Assembly (NCBI GenBank): GCA_002104905.1
Contig: MCFE01000109.1
Location: 104,489 to 168,488, forward strand
Direction: 5' to 3'
DNA length: 64,000 bases
Source of the DNA: Basidiobolus meristosporus CBS 931.73
Lineage: Eukaryota > Basidiobolomycota > Basidiobolomycetes > Basidiobolales > Basidiobolaceae
Part shown: piece by piece, positions 1 to 9,880 of the stretch
How positions within the stretch are numbered: position 1 is the first letter of the stretch
Layout of the letters: each line of letters begins with the position of its first letter
Translations under genes and position numbers: made by a program
The notes under the pieces: generated by a model
What the model saw: the letters and a program-made list of their open reading frames with translations, nothing else
Database searches by the model: none
Told to the model about the DNA's origin: nothing

Positions 1-599
1 AAGCTTAGCAAGTTCATTCTTGAGTGTCTGGAAGGCAGTCTCACAAGCTATGTCCCACTTGTAGGTATTGTCTTGCTTGAGGATATCAGTTAAAGGGGCT
101 GCAATACTTGCAAAAGACTTGACAAATCTCCAATAATAGGAAACCATTCCAAGGAATGATCTGAGTTCTGATATGCTATGGGGCTGCTTCAAATTCTTGA
201 TAACTTCAACCTTCTTAGGGTCTAAGGTCACTCCTGTGCTAGTCACCATGTGTCTCAGGTATTCAAGGTGTTCCTTGAAGAATTCACACTTGGCTAGCTT
301 GCCATATAGCTTGTTCTCTCTTAGCTTCTTCAAGACCTTTTCAATGTGCAACACATGATCCTCTTCTGTCTTGCTGTATACAATATGTCATCCAGGTAGA
401 TTATCACAAACTTGTCTAAGTACTCCTGAAAGACAGTCTGCATCAGTGTCATGAATGTTGCAGGGGCATTGGTGAGGCCAGAACTCATGACTAAGTACTT
501 GTAATGTCCATATCTGATCCTGAATGCTGTCTTAGGGATATCTTCTGGTTTCACCCTAATCTGGTTGTATCCTGACATGAGGTCAATATTGCTGAAAAT
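1..599 (-). pseudogene. Ty3/gypsy reverse transcriptase core and RNase H start (Gy1)
   Basis: Minus-strand translation shows the RT palm: the block FSNIDLMSGYNQIRVKPED and the catalytic YLDDIL box. After a frameshift near position 400 come the thumb and connection sequences typical of gypsy elements (HVLHIEKVLKKLRENKLYGK, then FLGMVSYYWRF). The frameshift after YLDDIL and the upstream interruption by E1 rule out function. It is the continuation of the RT fragment at 3988-4396. Confidence 0.9.
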
Positions 600-1294
600 A
601 GTAGACTTGTTCCATTGTACTGTGCCAGGGCGCGCGGCGCAATCCGCGGTTGCAAAGAACAATTGGGCGCGATATTATAGCTACCAGAAGGCAGGATCGT
701 TCTTGGACAATCTCGCACACTATGGCACAATCTGACACAATGAGGTTGGCGCGGATGATCGCGCCAACTCGTAATGCTTGCATCACATGCGTGATTGGAT
801 ACCTCTATAATGGCAGGTAAAATCCGGTATTTGGATATGTTTCTTTAATGTAAATGGAAATAAATGTGTATCACACTATAAACTACACTGATACTTACCA
901 TTTTGGTTACCCTCACTCCAATTGGATGGTATCTCAGTGGTTAATTGGTCCAAAAGTATCCTGAAGCTGGCAGCCCCCAATTGGCTCATTGACTACTGAA
1001 AAAGCTACCTGATTCGCCATAAAATATCCCATTTAGCCCATTGAGCAAGTAAATCCCTGATCCTAGTGATTGGGCAAGGTGTCATAGCTAGCACGCAAGC
1101 AATCGTGTAGGTGCAAAACAGATCCAATAGCTGCACTGGTATTACAGATGACATATATATATGGAGGGTGTTGATTTATAGGGGTTCTGTCTCAAATGTG
1201 AGATGACCTTGATATTACTTATATCAAAAATTTGATGATCACTGATTTGCGATGGCTCGATTTGGATCGCAAAAAAAAAGGGTTGTTGGGATCA

Positions 1295-2464
1295 TTACGA
1301 ATGTGAGCAATTCAAAGCAATCGCATCATCTTCTCCTGGGTTTTTTCTCACAGGGATTACTACTGAAGCATTTGGTAGTGACTCACTTTGCACACCTATA
1401 CTACTTCCTGGCTGACTATCATCTTGGCTACTTGTGTATTTGTAGTCAGTATTTTGCCTCCTAGTTGATGAGTGCGATGCTGCAGCTTGGCCACGCTGAA
1501 TCGCTCCAACTGAACCAACTGAACCGGCCTGTAGTGCCACGCGCTGACGCGTTCTTTTACTTGCCAAGGGCTCCGGTGGTTGAGTCACTTCATGTTGGTC
1601 ATCATCAGTCAGTTCACCAGAAGTAACTCGCTGATGGTCAGGCAAAACGGCACGCGCAGGCGCGCCTTGACGCGTTGAGATGGCCCTTGGCTGAGTTTGA
1701 TGTGATGCTGCATGTTGACGTGACTCGGTCCGCTCTAATGGACTTGTGTCTAAATGAGCAGTTTGGCGAGTTCTGGTAGTTTTGCTCTGAAGCGCGCACG
1801 TTGACCCAACGCGGGGCGTTCTGGTAAAGGGTGTTGGCATAGTCTGGACTGACATGCGCCGGCACGCTGTGGTTGCAAGAGATGGTAGGGAATCCAGCAA
1901 GGCGTGCTGGCGCGATCTGGACAATGTTGCTTGCGGTCTGTATTCTTCCTCCTGAAGCTCACCATCTGATTCCTCAAGGTATTCACTTACCCTCTGTCTG
2001 ATACTTTGGAGCTGTTGCCTGGATGAGTCCTGTGTATATTGCTCTTGGAAGCCACTTAGCTCTACTAATATATCACGTAGTACATTAGTCATTTGAGGCA
2101 AAAACTCATTCAAAATCTCTTTGGTTCCCAAAGTTGAGGCACAAACGGACGCATCCGGCCCGTACTGTGCAAATTGCGCGCAGAATCGTTTTTGCGTGGC
2201 TTCCTTGTCAAATCCCCTCACTCTCAGCTCATTCTTGATTTCAATACTTGTCTTGTTATATATCTTTTTACATACATCGGCTGGCATCGTGATGTAGAAC
2301 TCATGCCACAGCTTTCTACTCAAATTCTTCCATCTTTGTCGACTCTCTGAGGTATCTAGTTCTGCTAGATTAATCAGTAGTGCCCAAATATCTGTATGAA
2401 GGCTCATCATAGACACTTGGGCCATACTAAAATCATTTGGTGAGAACTCAAACGGATCCAACAT
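1295..2464 (-). CDS. Harbinger-type accessory (second) protein of E1, 389 aa
   Basis: An uninterrupted 389-residue frame lies head-to-head with the transposase inside E1, the position of the second, DNA-binding or nuclear-import protein of Harbinger elements. Residues about 38-60 (ESRQRWKNLSRKLWHEFY) resemble a Myb/SANT or trihelix recognition helix, but no complete domain is evident. The middle (about 100-165) is helical and Gln/Glu-rich. The tail (about 165-389) is low-complexity, rich in Arg, Gln, Ser and Thr, as expected for a disordered region. The ATG at 2464 is chosen because an in-frame-looking upstream frame (2448-2654) ends before it. In E2 the homologous gene carries a 1.1-kb insertion. 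Function is inferred from position only. Confidence 0.65.
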   Translation of the reverse strand: MLDPFEFSPNDFSMAQVSMMSLHTDIWALLINLAELDTSESRQRWKNLSRKLWHEFYITMPADVCKKIYNKTSIEIKNELRVRGFDKEATQKRFCAQFAQYGPDASVCASTLGTKEILNEFLPQMTNVLRDILVELSGFQEQYTQDSSRQQLQSIRQRVSEYLEESDGELQEEEYRPQATLSRSRQHALLDSLPSLATTACRRMSVQTMPTPFTRTPRVGSTCALQSKTTRTRQTAHLDTSPLERTESRQHAASHQTQPRAISTRQGAPARAVLPDHQRVTSGELTDDDQHEVTQPPEPLASKRTRQRVALQAGSVGSVGAIQRGQAAASHSSTRRQNTDYKYTSSQDDSQPGSSIGVQSESLPNASVVIPVRKNPGEDDAIALNCSHS

Positions 2465-2916
2465 TGACTTTTACAGTCCGGACCGTGCTTGTGAGCTGGG
2501 GGATGGGTTTTGTCTGGGTTGTACTAAAGATGAGTTGAGGCTTGGTATGGGGACCATAGCAATGGATTTGGATACTTATACAGCAGTATATTGGCATCAA
2601 CCTGGTCTTATATGAAATATATATGAAAACTATAGTAATTGTTGAATTTTCCATATATTATGCATGATGCATCTCGGATCGTGTTGACACGGATCAGATC
2701 ACATCAATCACAGATTTCCTATTTGATTATACACCTATGATTAAAGCATCAATAAAAGTACCAAGGCATTGTTTGCGGATGATTTTTGCGACATAATGAT
2801 GGGATACATGGCAATTGATGGAGATTTAACCATAATGTGTTAAAAATCAGATAAATAACGCAGATTGCGCCAAATCAATTCAAACCGCCTCCATACAATC
2901 ATCCATCAATTTTAAT

Positions 2917-3801
2917 ATGACTTACTCATCTGAATGGTCTTTTCTCATCAATCCCATCACTACCACTGGATTTCCTTTTGACACACTGGAGGATATCTAT
3001 TCCAAGTACTGTGGACCATCAACCCCAATCTACTCAAGGAGATCCCTTGTTAAGCTTCTCTGCTATTACAAGAACTATTGCCCTACAAGGTTTCATCCCA
3101 CCATCCATGGCAACAAAAGTCCTAGAAGCTTTCATTCCCAGCTGACAGCAATGGAGAACCACCTTGCAGAGGGTATGAATGACTTAGAGCAAGCTTGGAA
3201 TACTAGGTTCAGAAGCTCCAATAGACTTCCATATCCCAGAGTGTTCAGCAACAGGTTCCATATCAGGAGTATTTTGGATACCTTCCCAGTGAGGATTAAC
3301 AGATCTTCTAGAGGGCAGAGGCACTTTTATTCTGGCAAGTACAAGGCACACTGTGTGAAGTTTCAAGCACTGTCTGACATTGAGGGTAACATCATCTGGT
3401 TTAGTGGGCCATTTGCTGGAAGTAGGCATGACAAAGCACTCTGGGTAGAGAATCATCCTGAATTCAGTAGAGGGGAGAAATGTATGGTAGACTTGGCCTA
3501 TATAGGAGAGGATTGTCAGAGATTAGGATGTATTACAGCTTATAGGAAGCCAAGGAATGGTGTGCTTAGCAGGAAGCAGAAGCTCTACAATGAGATATTT
3601 AATCATTTCAGAGTAAGGGTAGAGCACACATTTGGATATCTGAAGAGATTCAGCATATTGGCAGGTAAATACAGAGGAAAGTCATATATAGGTGAAAACA
3701 GCAGAATAGGTAAAATAGTTAAGATACTTATTAATGCACAGTATGTTCATACAAGAAGACATCCACTGAGAGAAATGTGTCTGGAGCATTATGAAGAGTA
3801 A
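2917..3801 (+). CDS. Harbinger-like DDE transposase of E1, 294 aa
   Basis: The intact 294-residue frame has the order of a DDE_Tnp_4/HARBI1-type nuclease. A first Asp lies in SILDTFPVRI (about residue 129). The GPFAGSRHDKALW block is the counterpart of the family's PGSxHD motif. A second Asp lies in CMVDLAYIGED, and the terminal Glu in RVRVEHTFGYLKRF (about 235). The protein would cut and rejoin element ends in the nucleus. The amino-terminal 100 residues have no recognised domain, and no separate DNA-binding fold is seen, consistent with reliance on the accessory protein. E2 carries a homologue truncated by a stop and by a MITE. Confidence 0.85.
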   Translation: MTYSSEWSFLINPITTTGFPFDTLEDIYSKYCGPSTPIYSRRSLVKLLCYYKNYCPTRFHPTIHGNKSPRSFHSQLTAMENHLAEGMNDLEQAWNTRFRSSNRLPYPRVFSNRFHIRSILDTFPVRINRSSRGQRHFYSGKYKAHCVKFQALSDIEGNIIWFSGPFAGSRHDKALWVENHPEFSRGEKCMVDLAYIGEDCQRLGCITAYRKPRNGVLSRKQKLYNEIFNHFRVRVEHTFGYLKRFSILAGKYRGKSYIGENSRIGKIVKILINAQYVHTRRHPLREMCLEHYEE

Positions 3802-3904
3802 ATAAAGCAAGGAAAGCACTATTCTGAGCAACATAAGTAAGATTGAGTAAAATTACCAGTAACTGTATCATACCACTGGCATCATGGTAGAAATTATAGT
3901 GCCA

Positions 3905-3984
3905 GATAGTGCCGTAGAGTGCCAGATTGATCCGGCACTGTAAACCGGCTGGCACTATGTGGCACTATCCAACGGAACAAGTCT
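3905..3984. repeat. Right terminal region of E1 with phased GTGCC motifs
   Basis: Just inside the right terminus the pentamer GTGCC occurs at 10-bp steps (about 3909, 3919, 3929), then appears in the opposite orientation as GGCAC three times up to the terminal GGAACAAGTCT. The same motif and spacing recur in both MITE types of the family, so these are candidate transposase-binding sites. Confidence 0.6.
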
Positions 3985-3987
3985 AGT

Positions 3988-4396
3988 GACTCCATTAAGT
4001 TGGTCCAAAAGCTCATCAATCTGAGGTATGGGTACTTATTCTTGACGGTAACTGAGTTCAGGGCGTGTAGTCAATGCACATCCTAAGTGTTCCATCTTTC
4101 TTTTTCACAAAAAGCACTGGTGCTCCCCAGGGTGATTTGCTGGGCCTGATGTACCCTTGCTCCAATAGCTGATCAATTTGTCTCTTCATTTCCTCCTATT
4201 CCAATGGACCCATTCTGTAAGGTGTCTTGCTCACCGGAGGGCTATCTCCTGTGTCAATGGCATGATCCACATCTCTGACTGGTGGTAGGCTTACAAGCTC
4301 ATCTGGAAACACATCTGAATATTTCTTCATGAGAGTCTGGACATGCTGGGGTGCTGGGGTAGAGGTATCCTCCTGTAAAACCGCCATGAGGAACAT
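3988..4396 (-). pseudogene. Ty3/gypsy RT amino-terminal part (Gy1)
   Basis: Minus-strand reading from 4396 gives the pre-RT segment (SDVFPDELVSLPPVRDVDHAI, PYRMGP). After an in-frame stop near 4195 comes the RT fingers block with [20 protein letters not shown] and [18 protein letters not shown] further stop and a frameshift follow near 4060, before PQIDELLDQLNGVT ends at the E1 insertion. The gene is dead but its order is intact. Confidence 0.85.
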
Positions 4397-4451
4397 CTGA
4401 GTTCCTTTTCTAAGCGCTCTACAGAACTAGGTCTTGCTAAGTTCACTTGTC

Positions 4452-4940
4452 TCACACACACTGGAATTGACCAAGTTGAAATCCAGCCTGGCAGGCAATA
4501 CCTAATATGTCTTGTAGTCTTTTTTGGATCTGAGTAGCATGTGTTCTCCAGTTGATTGATGGATTACAACAAAATAGCCAGGCTTTTCCAAGTACAAGGT
4601 CAAACTTGCAGTTCCCAAGTATATAAGCCTGTAGGTCTTCTTCATAGTGATTGATCTTCATTCTTGCTGGCTGGGTAATACGGTTGATTATGTGAGAGTT
4701 CCCATCAGCTGTGGAGACTGAAGTTGATTTGGTAGGTTCCAAGTTGATTCCAGCTTTCAGAGCAGATTGCTCTGACATGTACTCATGCAATGCTCCTGAG
4801 TCAATCATGATCATGGCAGGTACTCCATAAATTACTCCAATCAAGTATAATAGCTTTCCTGAGTTTGAGGTCATCTGGGATAGGTATTCTTCTGTCATGT
4901 GGAAGGTGAGTTCTGAGTCTTCTTCAAGCTCATCTTCCAC
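4452..4940 (-). pseudogene. Retroviral-type aspartic protease region (Gy1)
   Basis: The 162-residue minus-strand frame contains the retropepsin-like active-site segment AMIMIDSGALHEYMSEQ (an alternative DSGA to the usual DTGA/DSGS) and, about 60 residues on, the hydrophobic flap and ILGNCKFDLVLGKAWL segment of gypsy proteases. In a live element it would cut the Gag-Pol polyprotein. It is out of frame with gag (through 4895-5101) and with RT, so the polyprotein is broken. Confidence 0.8.
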
Positions 4941-5027
4941 ATTGCTGTGTTCATGGGACTCAATATGGTTGAAGGTTCTTGTTGGCTGGTGTCCAATTCT
5001 TCTCTAAGGGCAGTACTTTGCAATATG

Positions 5028-5644
5028 TCACTGCTGGTGGCAATTGAGGCAAAGTCCTTTCTTCTTGCATTCTTCTGAGGTAGAATTCTTCTGCATAGCA
5101 TCTATTTCCATTGGTACTGCTACTGACTGTCTTCTTTCATAATGATTGTAGCCTTTCTGATTAGTCACTGTAGGCTTCACAACTCCAAACATAGCTGAGT
5201 CATAGTCAATTGCAATCTTGATGGCTTCTTCAATAGTCTGAGGTCTTTGGTAATTCACTTCCTTGCAAGTTCTTTCTTTCAACCCATCAATACAGTATTC
5301 AACTTGATCCAAGGGGTCCATTCTTTCAATTTGTCCAAGTAGACATCTGTACTCATAGATGTATTCTGCCAGGTAAGAAGCTGAATCATGCAACTTGCTT
5401 TCTGAAGCAATTCCCTCAGCCTTAAATGCTTCTTCAATCTGAAAGAGCAAAGTTTCCAGGTTTTCAATGACTCTGCCATGGTACCGGTTGACCTTCACAC
5501 TAAAGTTGCTCTTGATATGGCTTTGCTGGCTCTGAGCCATGGTAGTCATTCCTTGTTGCTGTTGGTTTAGGATCTGGAGTAGCTGTTGCTGTTGGGCAAG
5601 GATTTGCTGCATGGCATTCTTCCATTCTTAATTGTCCGACATCT
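5028..5644 (-). pseudogene. Ty3/gypsy gag remnant (Gy1)
   Basis: The minus-strand frame has a Gln-rich start (LAQQQQLLQILNQQQQG), a short capsid-like part and a truncated zinc knuckle (CKKKGLCLNCHQQ, continuing in another frame as the remaining Cys/His). A probable ATG near 5644 is followed by an in-frame stop five codons later. The capsid is much shorter than usual for gypsy gag (roughly 195 residues in total), suggesting an internal deletion. Confidence 0.75.
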
Positions 5645-5699
5645 TGAGGGTGGTTCTTGTTTCTTCAGGAGGGAGGTTTCTGGTTTTTGCTGCTACCAA

Positions 5700-6130
5700 T
5701 GTTACAAGTCTTGGTATAAGAGTTGTAGAGGAATAGGGAGTTTAGCTAGTATTGTATTCACTAAAACTTGGACTAATTGATTTGACTAAAAACTGATCTT
5801 ACTTAAATATTCAAGCAGCAGATCATAACAAGCATCTTCAAACTAGATATGAAACAAAACCTACTACCTTAATCTGGAAGCCTTACCATATAAGGCTTGT
5901 AATCCTAACTTGACTTCATGTTGTAGCAGCTTTGACTCAAAGAGTTGACTGGTAAGGAGCTTGTATGGCTCATGTTGAGGTATATTATTTTACAGCTGAA
6001 TTAACTGGTTTTTCCACTTTGTTGATACAATAATGCTGGATAAATAGGTGCTATGCTCTAGCATTATGGGAGGAAATCATTGCCAGAGATATAGGCCCCC
6101 ATCTACTTATATAATTACTACTACAGTAGG
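5700..6130 (-). repeat. Gy1 long terminal repeat (partial, outer end uncertain)
   Basis: In element orientation the sequence ends in GTAACA beside the primer-binding-like TGGTAGCAGC. The stretch 5700-5790 matches, inverted, the LTR tail at about 14500-14594, which stands in front of the same primer site. The outer boundary is not clear because a different repeat (R1-A) begins at about 6130. Confidence 0.55.
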
Positions 6131-8860
6131 ATGGCTATAAACCCTATGAAGAATTAATGCAATGATCCTGTGGAAAGGCTGTCATAGAGCTAAAATCTCA
6201 TGACTAAGAGGTATTGATCCCATTGGGGCATGATGTAATGACCATTGGAGCAAAAATTTCACCCAAGATTTCTCAAGAAACCTGGTAAGAAGTTTCATCC
6301 ATCAATACATTAGTGGCTTCTCCTTGTCTTCCTGGCAATTCTCTCACTCTCTGTTACCAGACACTCCATCATATCCTATGCTTGTATGCATTACTTGGCT
6401 ATTGTCACTTTTTCACCCTCCTCACTTCCAGACTCCACAATGCAATAACTTTTCATGCATACAAGTTGGTTTATTTTGGTTTAAACTTCAGTTGTGCCTC
6501 AATTAGCAATTATAATAATAGGTACAAGTCCCAATACCCAATACTGACATTATGTCGTACACCATGCTCAGTTGGTAACTCTGCAGATATACAGCACTAA
6601 TAAGTATTTATGCTATAAAAGTCTTTTTCTGTGTCTATGGGAAGATTGGTATGGCTTTATGCCCTTTTTTAATCACTGATACCCATACATCCTGGTCTTC
6701 ACCTGGCACTTCATAGTCAATCATCTTATCTGCCAGTTTTTGCAATAAATCCTTGTAATATTCAAGTGTGTTTTCCTGAGAACTGCTCTAGAAGAAGTGC
6801 TGCAGCCTCTGGGTGCACCTATTGATGCTGCAAAACTCCATTTTAGGCACTGGAATAGTCTTTTGGGATGTTGGCATTGTTTCTTTGTCTGGCAGTGAGA
6901 TCTCCACTCTATCCACAATGAAGAAATTGGAGACAGTGACAGACAAACAGCCTTTCACTGTAAGCTCATCTACCTCACTGAAGTGCAGCTCAACTGGATG
7001 TACTTCACTCTTGTGAGCAGAGCAGCTTTATTGTTGGTAACTCTTGGTGGCAATTATGGGATGCAACCCATTCTAGGCTGATAGCACTACTTGCTGAGAG
7101 TTGCAGCATTTTGCACATTTCTTTGTCACTGGCTTGGGGATACTTTCTTTTCAGTGTCTTTACTTTTATCACTACAAGGTTTTACACTGCTACTTTGCCC
7201 AAGTGCTTCTTGTATTGTTCTACATTTTCCCTTTGATAAATGCTGCATTTGTGCATCTGTTTCTGCCTGCTTGCTGCTTGCTGGCACCTTCCTGGCCACC
7301 AGACTTTGTTGCCTTCTTCTATAGAGCTTTGAGCCCCGCTTGTAACAGACTATTGTGAGTGTCATAGGCTTATCACTATCAGGTCCTTTTCTACTACTTT
7401 GAATGAGTGCTTATTGTACTGGACCAAGTTTTCTTCTTGATAAATGCTGCACTGAGAAAATTGTCTGCTTGCTTGTCCCCTTTCTGGCAATCATCTGTCT
7501 ACCTAACTTTTTTTCCACTTGTTTGGAGCTTTCAGCCTTGCTTGTAATGAGCTCTTAAAGAAGCTGTTGGTTTTTTGCTGTGGCACTCCTGTTCATGTGC
7601 CTTGTATAGTTTCTGCTATTCCTGAGCTACTTTCTTAGCATAACAGAGCTGACCCAAGATCTGTTTGCCTGCTTGAATCTAGGATAATAGTAATGGAACC
7701 AATCAAGCACATTTGGCTTGACCTTGAGCTCCTGATGGTCCATAGTATGCTGGCCTTATGGTATTGCTGTGCTAGACTTGTGATAGCCCTTTGAATATCA
7801 GCCAACCCCTCATCATTGTACTCAGCGGCTTGACAGATCTTGAGTGTTTTTTGATTTTTGGGCTTGAGTGTAATAGCTACAGTCTCTCCCTCCCATGATG
7901 TAATAGAATTGTCTCTTGGCTTCATCTTCAGGCATTGTTATTGCGCTTCAAAGACTTTAAGGTGATCTGTAGTAATGCAAAGTATTCTATTAGTACAATA
8001 GACTTGTTCCATCATTCCAGCTGATCATAGTGCCCAATAGTGCCATGACATGCTAGATGGTGCCTGATCATGCCACAGTGTGCCAGATGGTGCCATACAG
8101 TGCCAATTTGGGATCTAAATTGGCATGCATATGACGCTAAAATACTAAATTAATAGCAAATATACAGCAATTTCTGGCACTATGATCAATGGCACAATGG
8201 AACAAGTCTAATATCTCAAAACCAATATTGCACTCATTTCTTTATTTTGCTTTTGCTATTGTAATACACAGGTGAAAGATAGAGAATTTACAACTTTGAA
8301 GGACAAACACTCCAGACTCTGAGAAGCAATCAACCCAATAATATTATGTCATACAGAACACGCAGTAGCCAACACATACTTCAAATTGCAGCTCACTTGA
8401 AGCATTACTTAAGGAGTTATGACCAAAAGAGTCCAATTATTATATATACTAGGACTCAATTGCTAGAATAACTATGGTGACTTTGATTGCATGTAACTTT
8501 TGAGTTAGCCAATCAAATCACATGAGATCTTCACAGGTGCGGCGCCTATGTCTAATCTGCACCACAGCAGGATTTTAGCGTTGCATCATGTGTATTGCCT
8601 GTGCAACCACCCAAAAACTTGGATCCTTCAGAAATTTCATATATATGACCTCTCCAGCTAATAATTAAAAAGAGAGCCTCTCTTTCCAGAATCTCCACAC
8701 TACAATTACAAGCTTAAATGTTATAGGACATCCCCTGCATCACTTGCACTGTTGAGTATTCTGACTTTGATTGGTACTACATCAGTAAAGAGACTGCAAA
8801 GCTCACAAGAATCCAATCTAAGTACTATATGAAATGACCACTTTTCTGCTGGAAAAGTCC
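6130..8860. repeat. R1-A: unknown decayed interspersed repeat, copy A
   Basis: Almost the whole stretch is a diverged direct copy of 11010-13540. The matches run collinearly: CTATAAACCCTATGAA at the left, about 350 bp in common at 6130-6530, the block around 6720-6780, the block at 7740, the block at 8220-8280, and the block at 8420-8860 ending near ACTTTTCTG. The minus strand shows broken but related coding (for example an EYYKDLLQKLADK-like segment near 6730-6800), so it probably derives from a protein-coding transposon. No recognisable domain or terminal repeat was found. A 210-bp MITE (8000-8209) sits inside. Confidence 0.6.
8000..8209. mobile_element. S1: 210-bp MITE of the E1 family
   Basis: It begins AGACTTGTTCCAT and ends ATGGAACAAGTCT, flanked by AAT on both sides (7997-7999 and 8210-8212). 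It has no coding capacity. Internally GTGCC recurs at steps of 10, 20, 20, 10 and 10 bp. It is nearly identical to S2 (19388-19598). Its termini match E1 and E2, so it is presumably mobilised by their transposase. Confidence 0.88.
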
Positions 8861-9090
8861 GCTCTAAGAAACCCCTCTACTCTGATGACACTCCTTTAGG
8901 CACCCCTTTAGAGACCCTATTAAGAAACGCCTTTATTCTAAAGAAGCCCTTTTAGGCACCCCTTTAGTGTAAAGTTCACTTTAGAGACCACTACAATAAG
9001 CCCCTTTACTCCAAAGACACCCCTTTAGGTCTAAAGACCGCTTTAGGGACTTCTACTACACACCCCTTTAGGTTAAAGTGGAGTTCAGAA
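8861..9090. repeat. Degenerate CACCCCTTTAG-type repeat cluster
   Basis: The motif CCCCTTTAG or close variants (CACTCCTTTAGG, CACCCCTTTAGA, ACCCCTTTAGTG, CACCCCTTTAGG) recurs about six times, mixed with an inverted partner CTAAAG. The spacing is irregular, about 25-60 bp. It marks the outer edge of R1-A. No coding is seen. Confidence 0.5.
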
Positions 9091-9399
9091 CTTCCATATT
9101 GAGAATTATTATCTCAGAAAGGAAAGTGACTTCCAAATAGGGAAAAGTTTCTATAAAAGTAAATAAGCCTATTGGTTGACAGAAGATCAGAACACTGCTG
9201 TAGCAGTGAGAAGCACTGCCTATAATGTATATTGAGCCTAAGATTGAGGATTTAGTTAAAGTTTTATCTTGTATCAGTATATCAAACTTCTGATAAACTA
9301 TTTGGTATTAGCATACTGGAAGTTTTTTTATATTGTTGATTAGCACCTACATTGTGGAACCAGCCCCAAACTAGTCATAATATCACACAATAGATCATC

Positions 9400-9880
9400 T
9401 AGTTTTACATTAGGAATTGGTTCAATTAATGGCTGTGTCATTGAGATACTTGAGTTCCTTCTTTGCAGCCTAAAATCTATATTTCCTACCAGTGATATTG
9501 TTTGCTCTACACATATTATCCACTCATCCTGTCTCTGGACTATTTCCAGATTTCTCTGGGCATCACTTCTATCTTATTAGCAACAGCACCTAATTGCCTC
9601 ATTAATACTTTGGTATAATCTGACAACATACTTGCTAATATTGGCAGTGGTATTGTTATGTAGGTCATATACAGGTCTCCCACCAAAGGTACTGTATTTG
9701 CTACATGCTCATCTGCCTGATCATTATGATGAGCTTGAGGCTCCTCAGAGGTTCTTGGTTGCCTTCTCAACTGGGAGTGAGAGATTTCTTATCATATCCT
9801 GAGGTAGGCATGCTGTCAACATAGCCTTTTCTAGATGTAGCCCTGCTTGTTGCACTGAATGTCATAGTAAGCTGTTATTG
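9400..9880 (-). repeat. R1 fragment (third partial copy)
   Basis: The stretch around 9440-9640 matches 12650-12850 of R1-B, including TTGAGTTCCTxCTTT, ACACATATTATCCA and CACCTAATTGCCTCATTAAT. The minus strand keeps a 76-residue open frame (9540-9770) with a KVLMRQLGAVANKIEVMP segment, matched in R1-B by ALMRQLGTVACRVDVIAQ. The conservation of this peptide between diverged copies suggests it was once part of a transposon protein. Confidence 0.5.

Larger units (their letters stand above)
603..3984 (+). mobile_element. E1: nearly intact Harbinger-like DNA transposon with two divergent genes
   Basis: The 3382-bp element begins AGACTTGTTCC and ends GGAACAAGTCT, and is flanked by AGT on both sides (600-602 and 3985-3987). 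The flanking gypsy RT frame is restored when the element and one AGT are removed, which supports the boundaries. It carries two head-to-head genes: a DDE transposase on the plus strand (2917-3801) and a 389-residue accessory protein on the minus strand (1295-2464). That two-gene layout and a 3-bp target duplication fit the PIF/Harbinger superfamily, although the usual target there is TWA. CpG-rich ends (620-790) and open reading frames suggest a recent insertion. E2 (19160-23833) is a degraded copy in the opposite orientation. Confidence 0.88.
1..5699 (-). mobile_element. Gy1: decayed Ty3/gypsy retrotransposon, reverse orientation, split by E1
   Basis: Read on the minus strand from right to left, the segment gives gag (about 5028-5644), a retropepsin-like protease (4452-4940), the RT amino end (about 3988-4396) and, beyond the inserted DNA transposon E1, the RT core and start of RNase H (1-599). 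The gag-protease-RT order and absence of an integrase before RT are those of Ty3/gypsy. Several stops and frameshifts make it non-functional, for example near 4195, 4060 and 400. Removing E1 with one copy of its AGT target repeat rejoins the RT reading frame between the INNER block ending GVT and the block starting FSNIDL. A primer-binding-like TGGTAGCAGC lies beside the LTR edge near 5690. The 3' end lies outside the window. Confidence 0.9.

Noticed and set aside
8000-8209. Regular 10-bp GTGCC spacing in S1 read as a CRISPR-like or satellite array
   Set aside because: The unit is only 5 bp, lies inside a MITE with target duplications, and recurs in related transposon ends.
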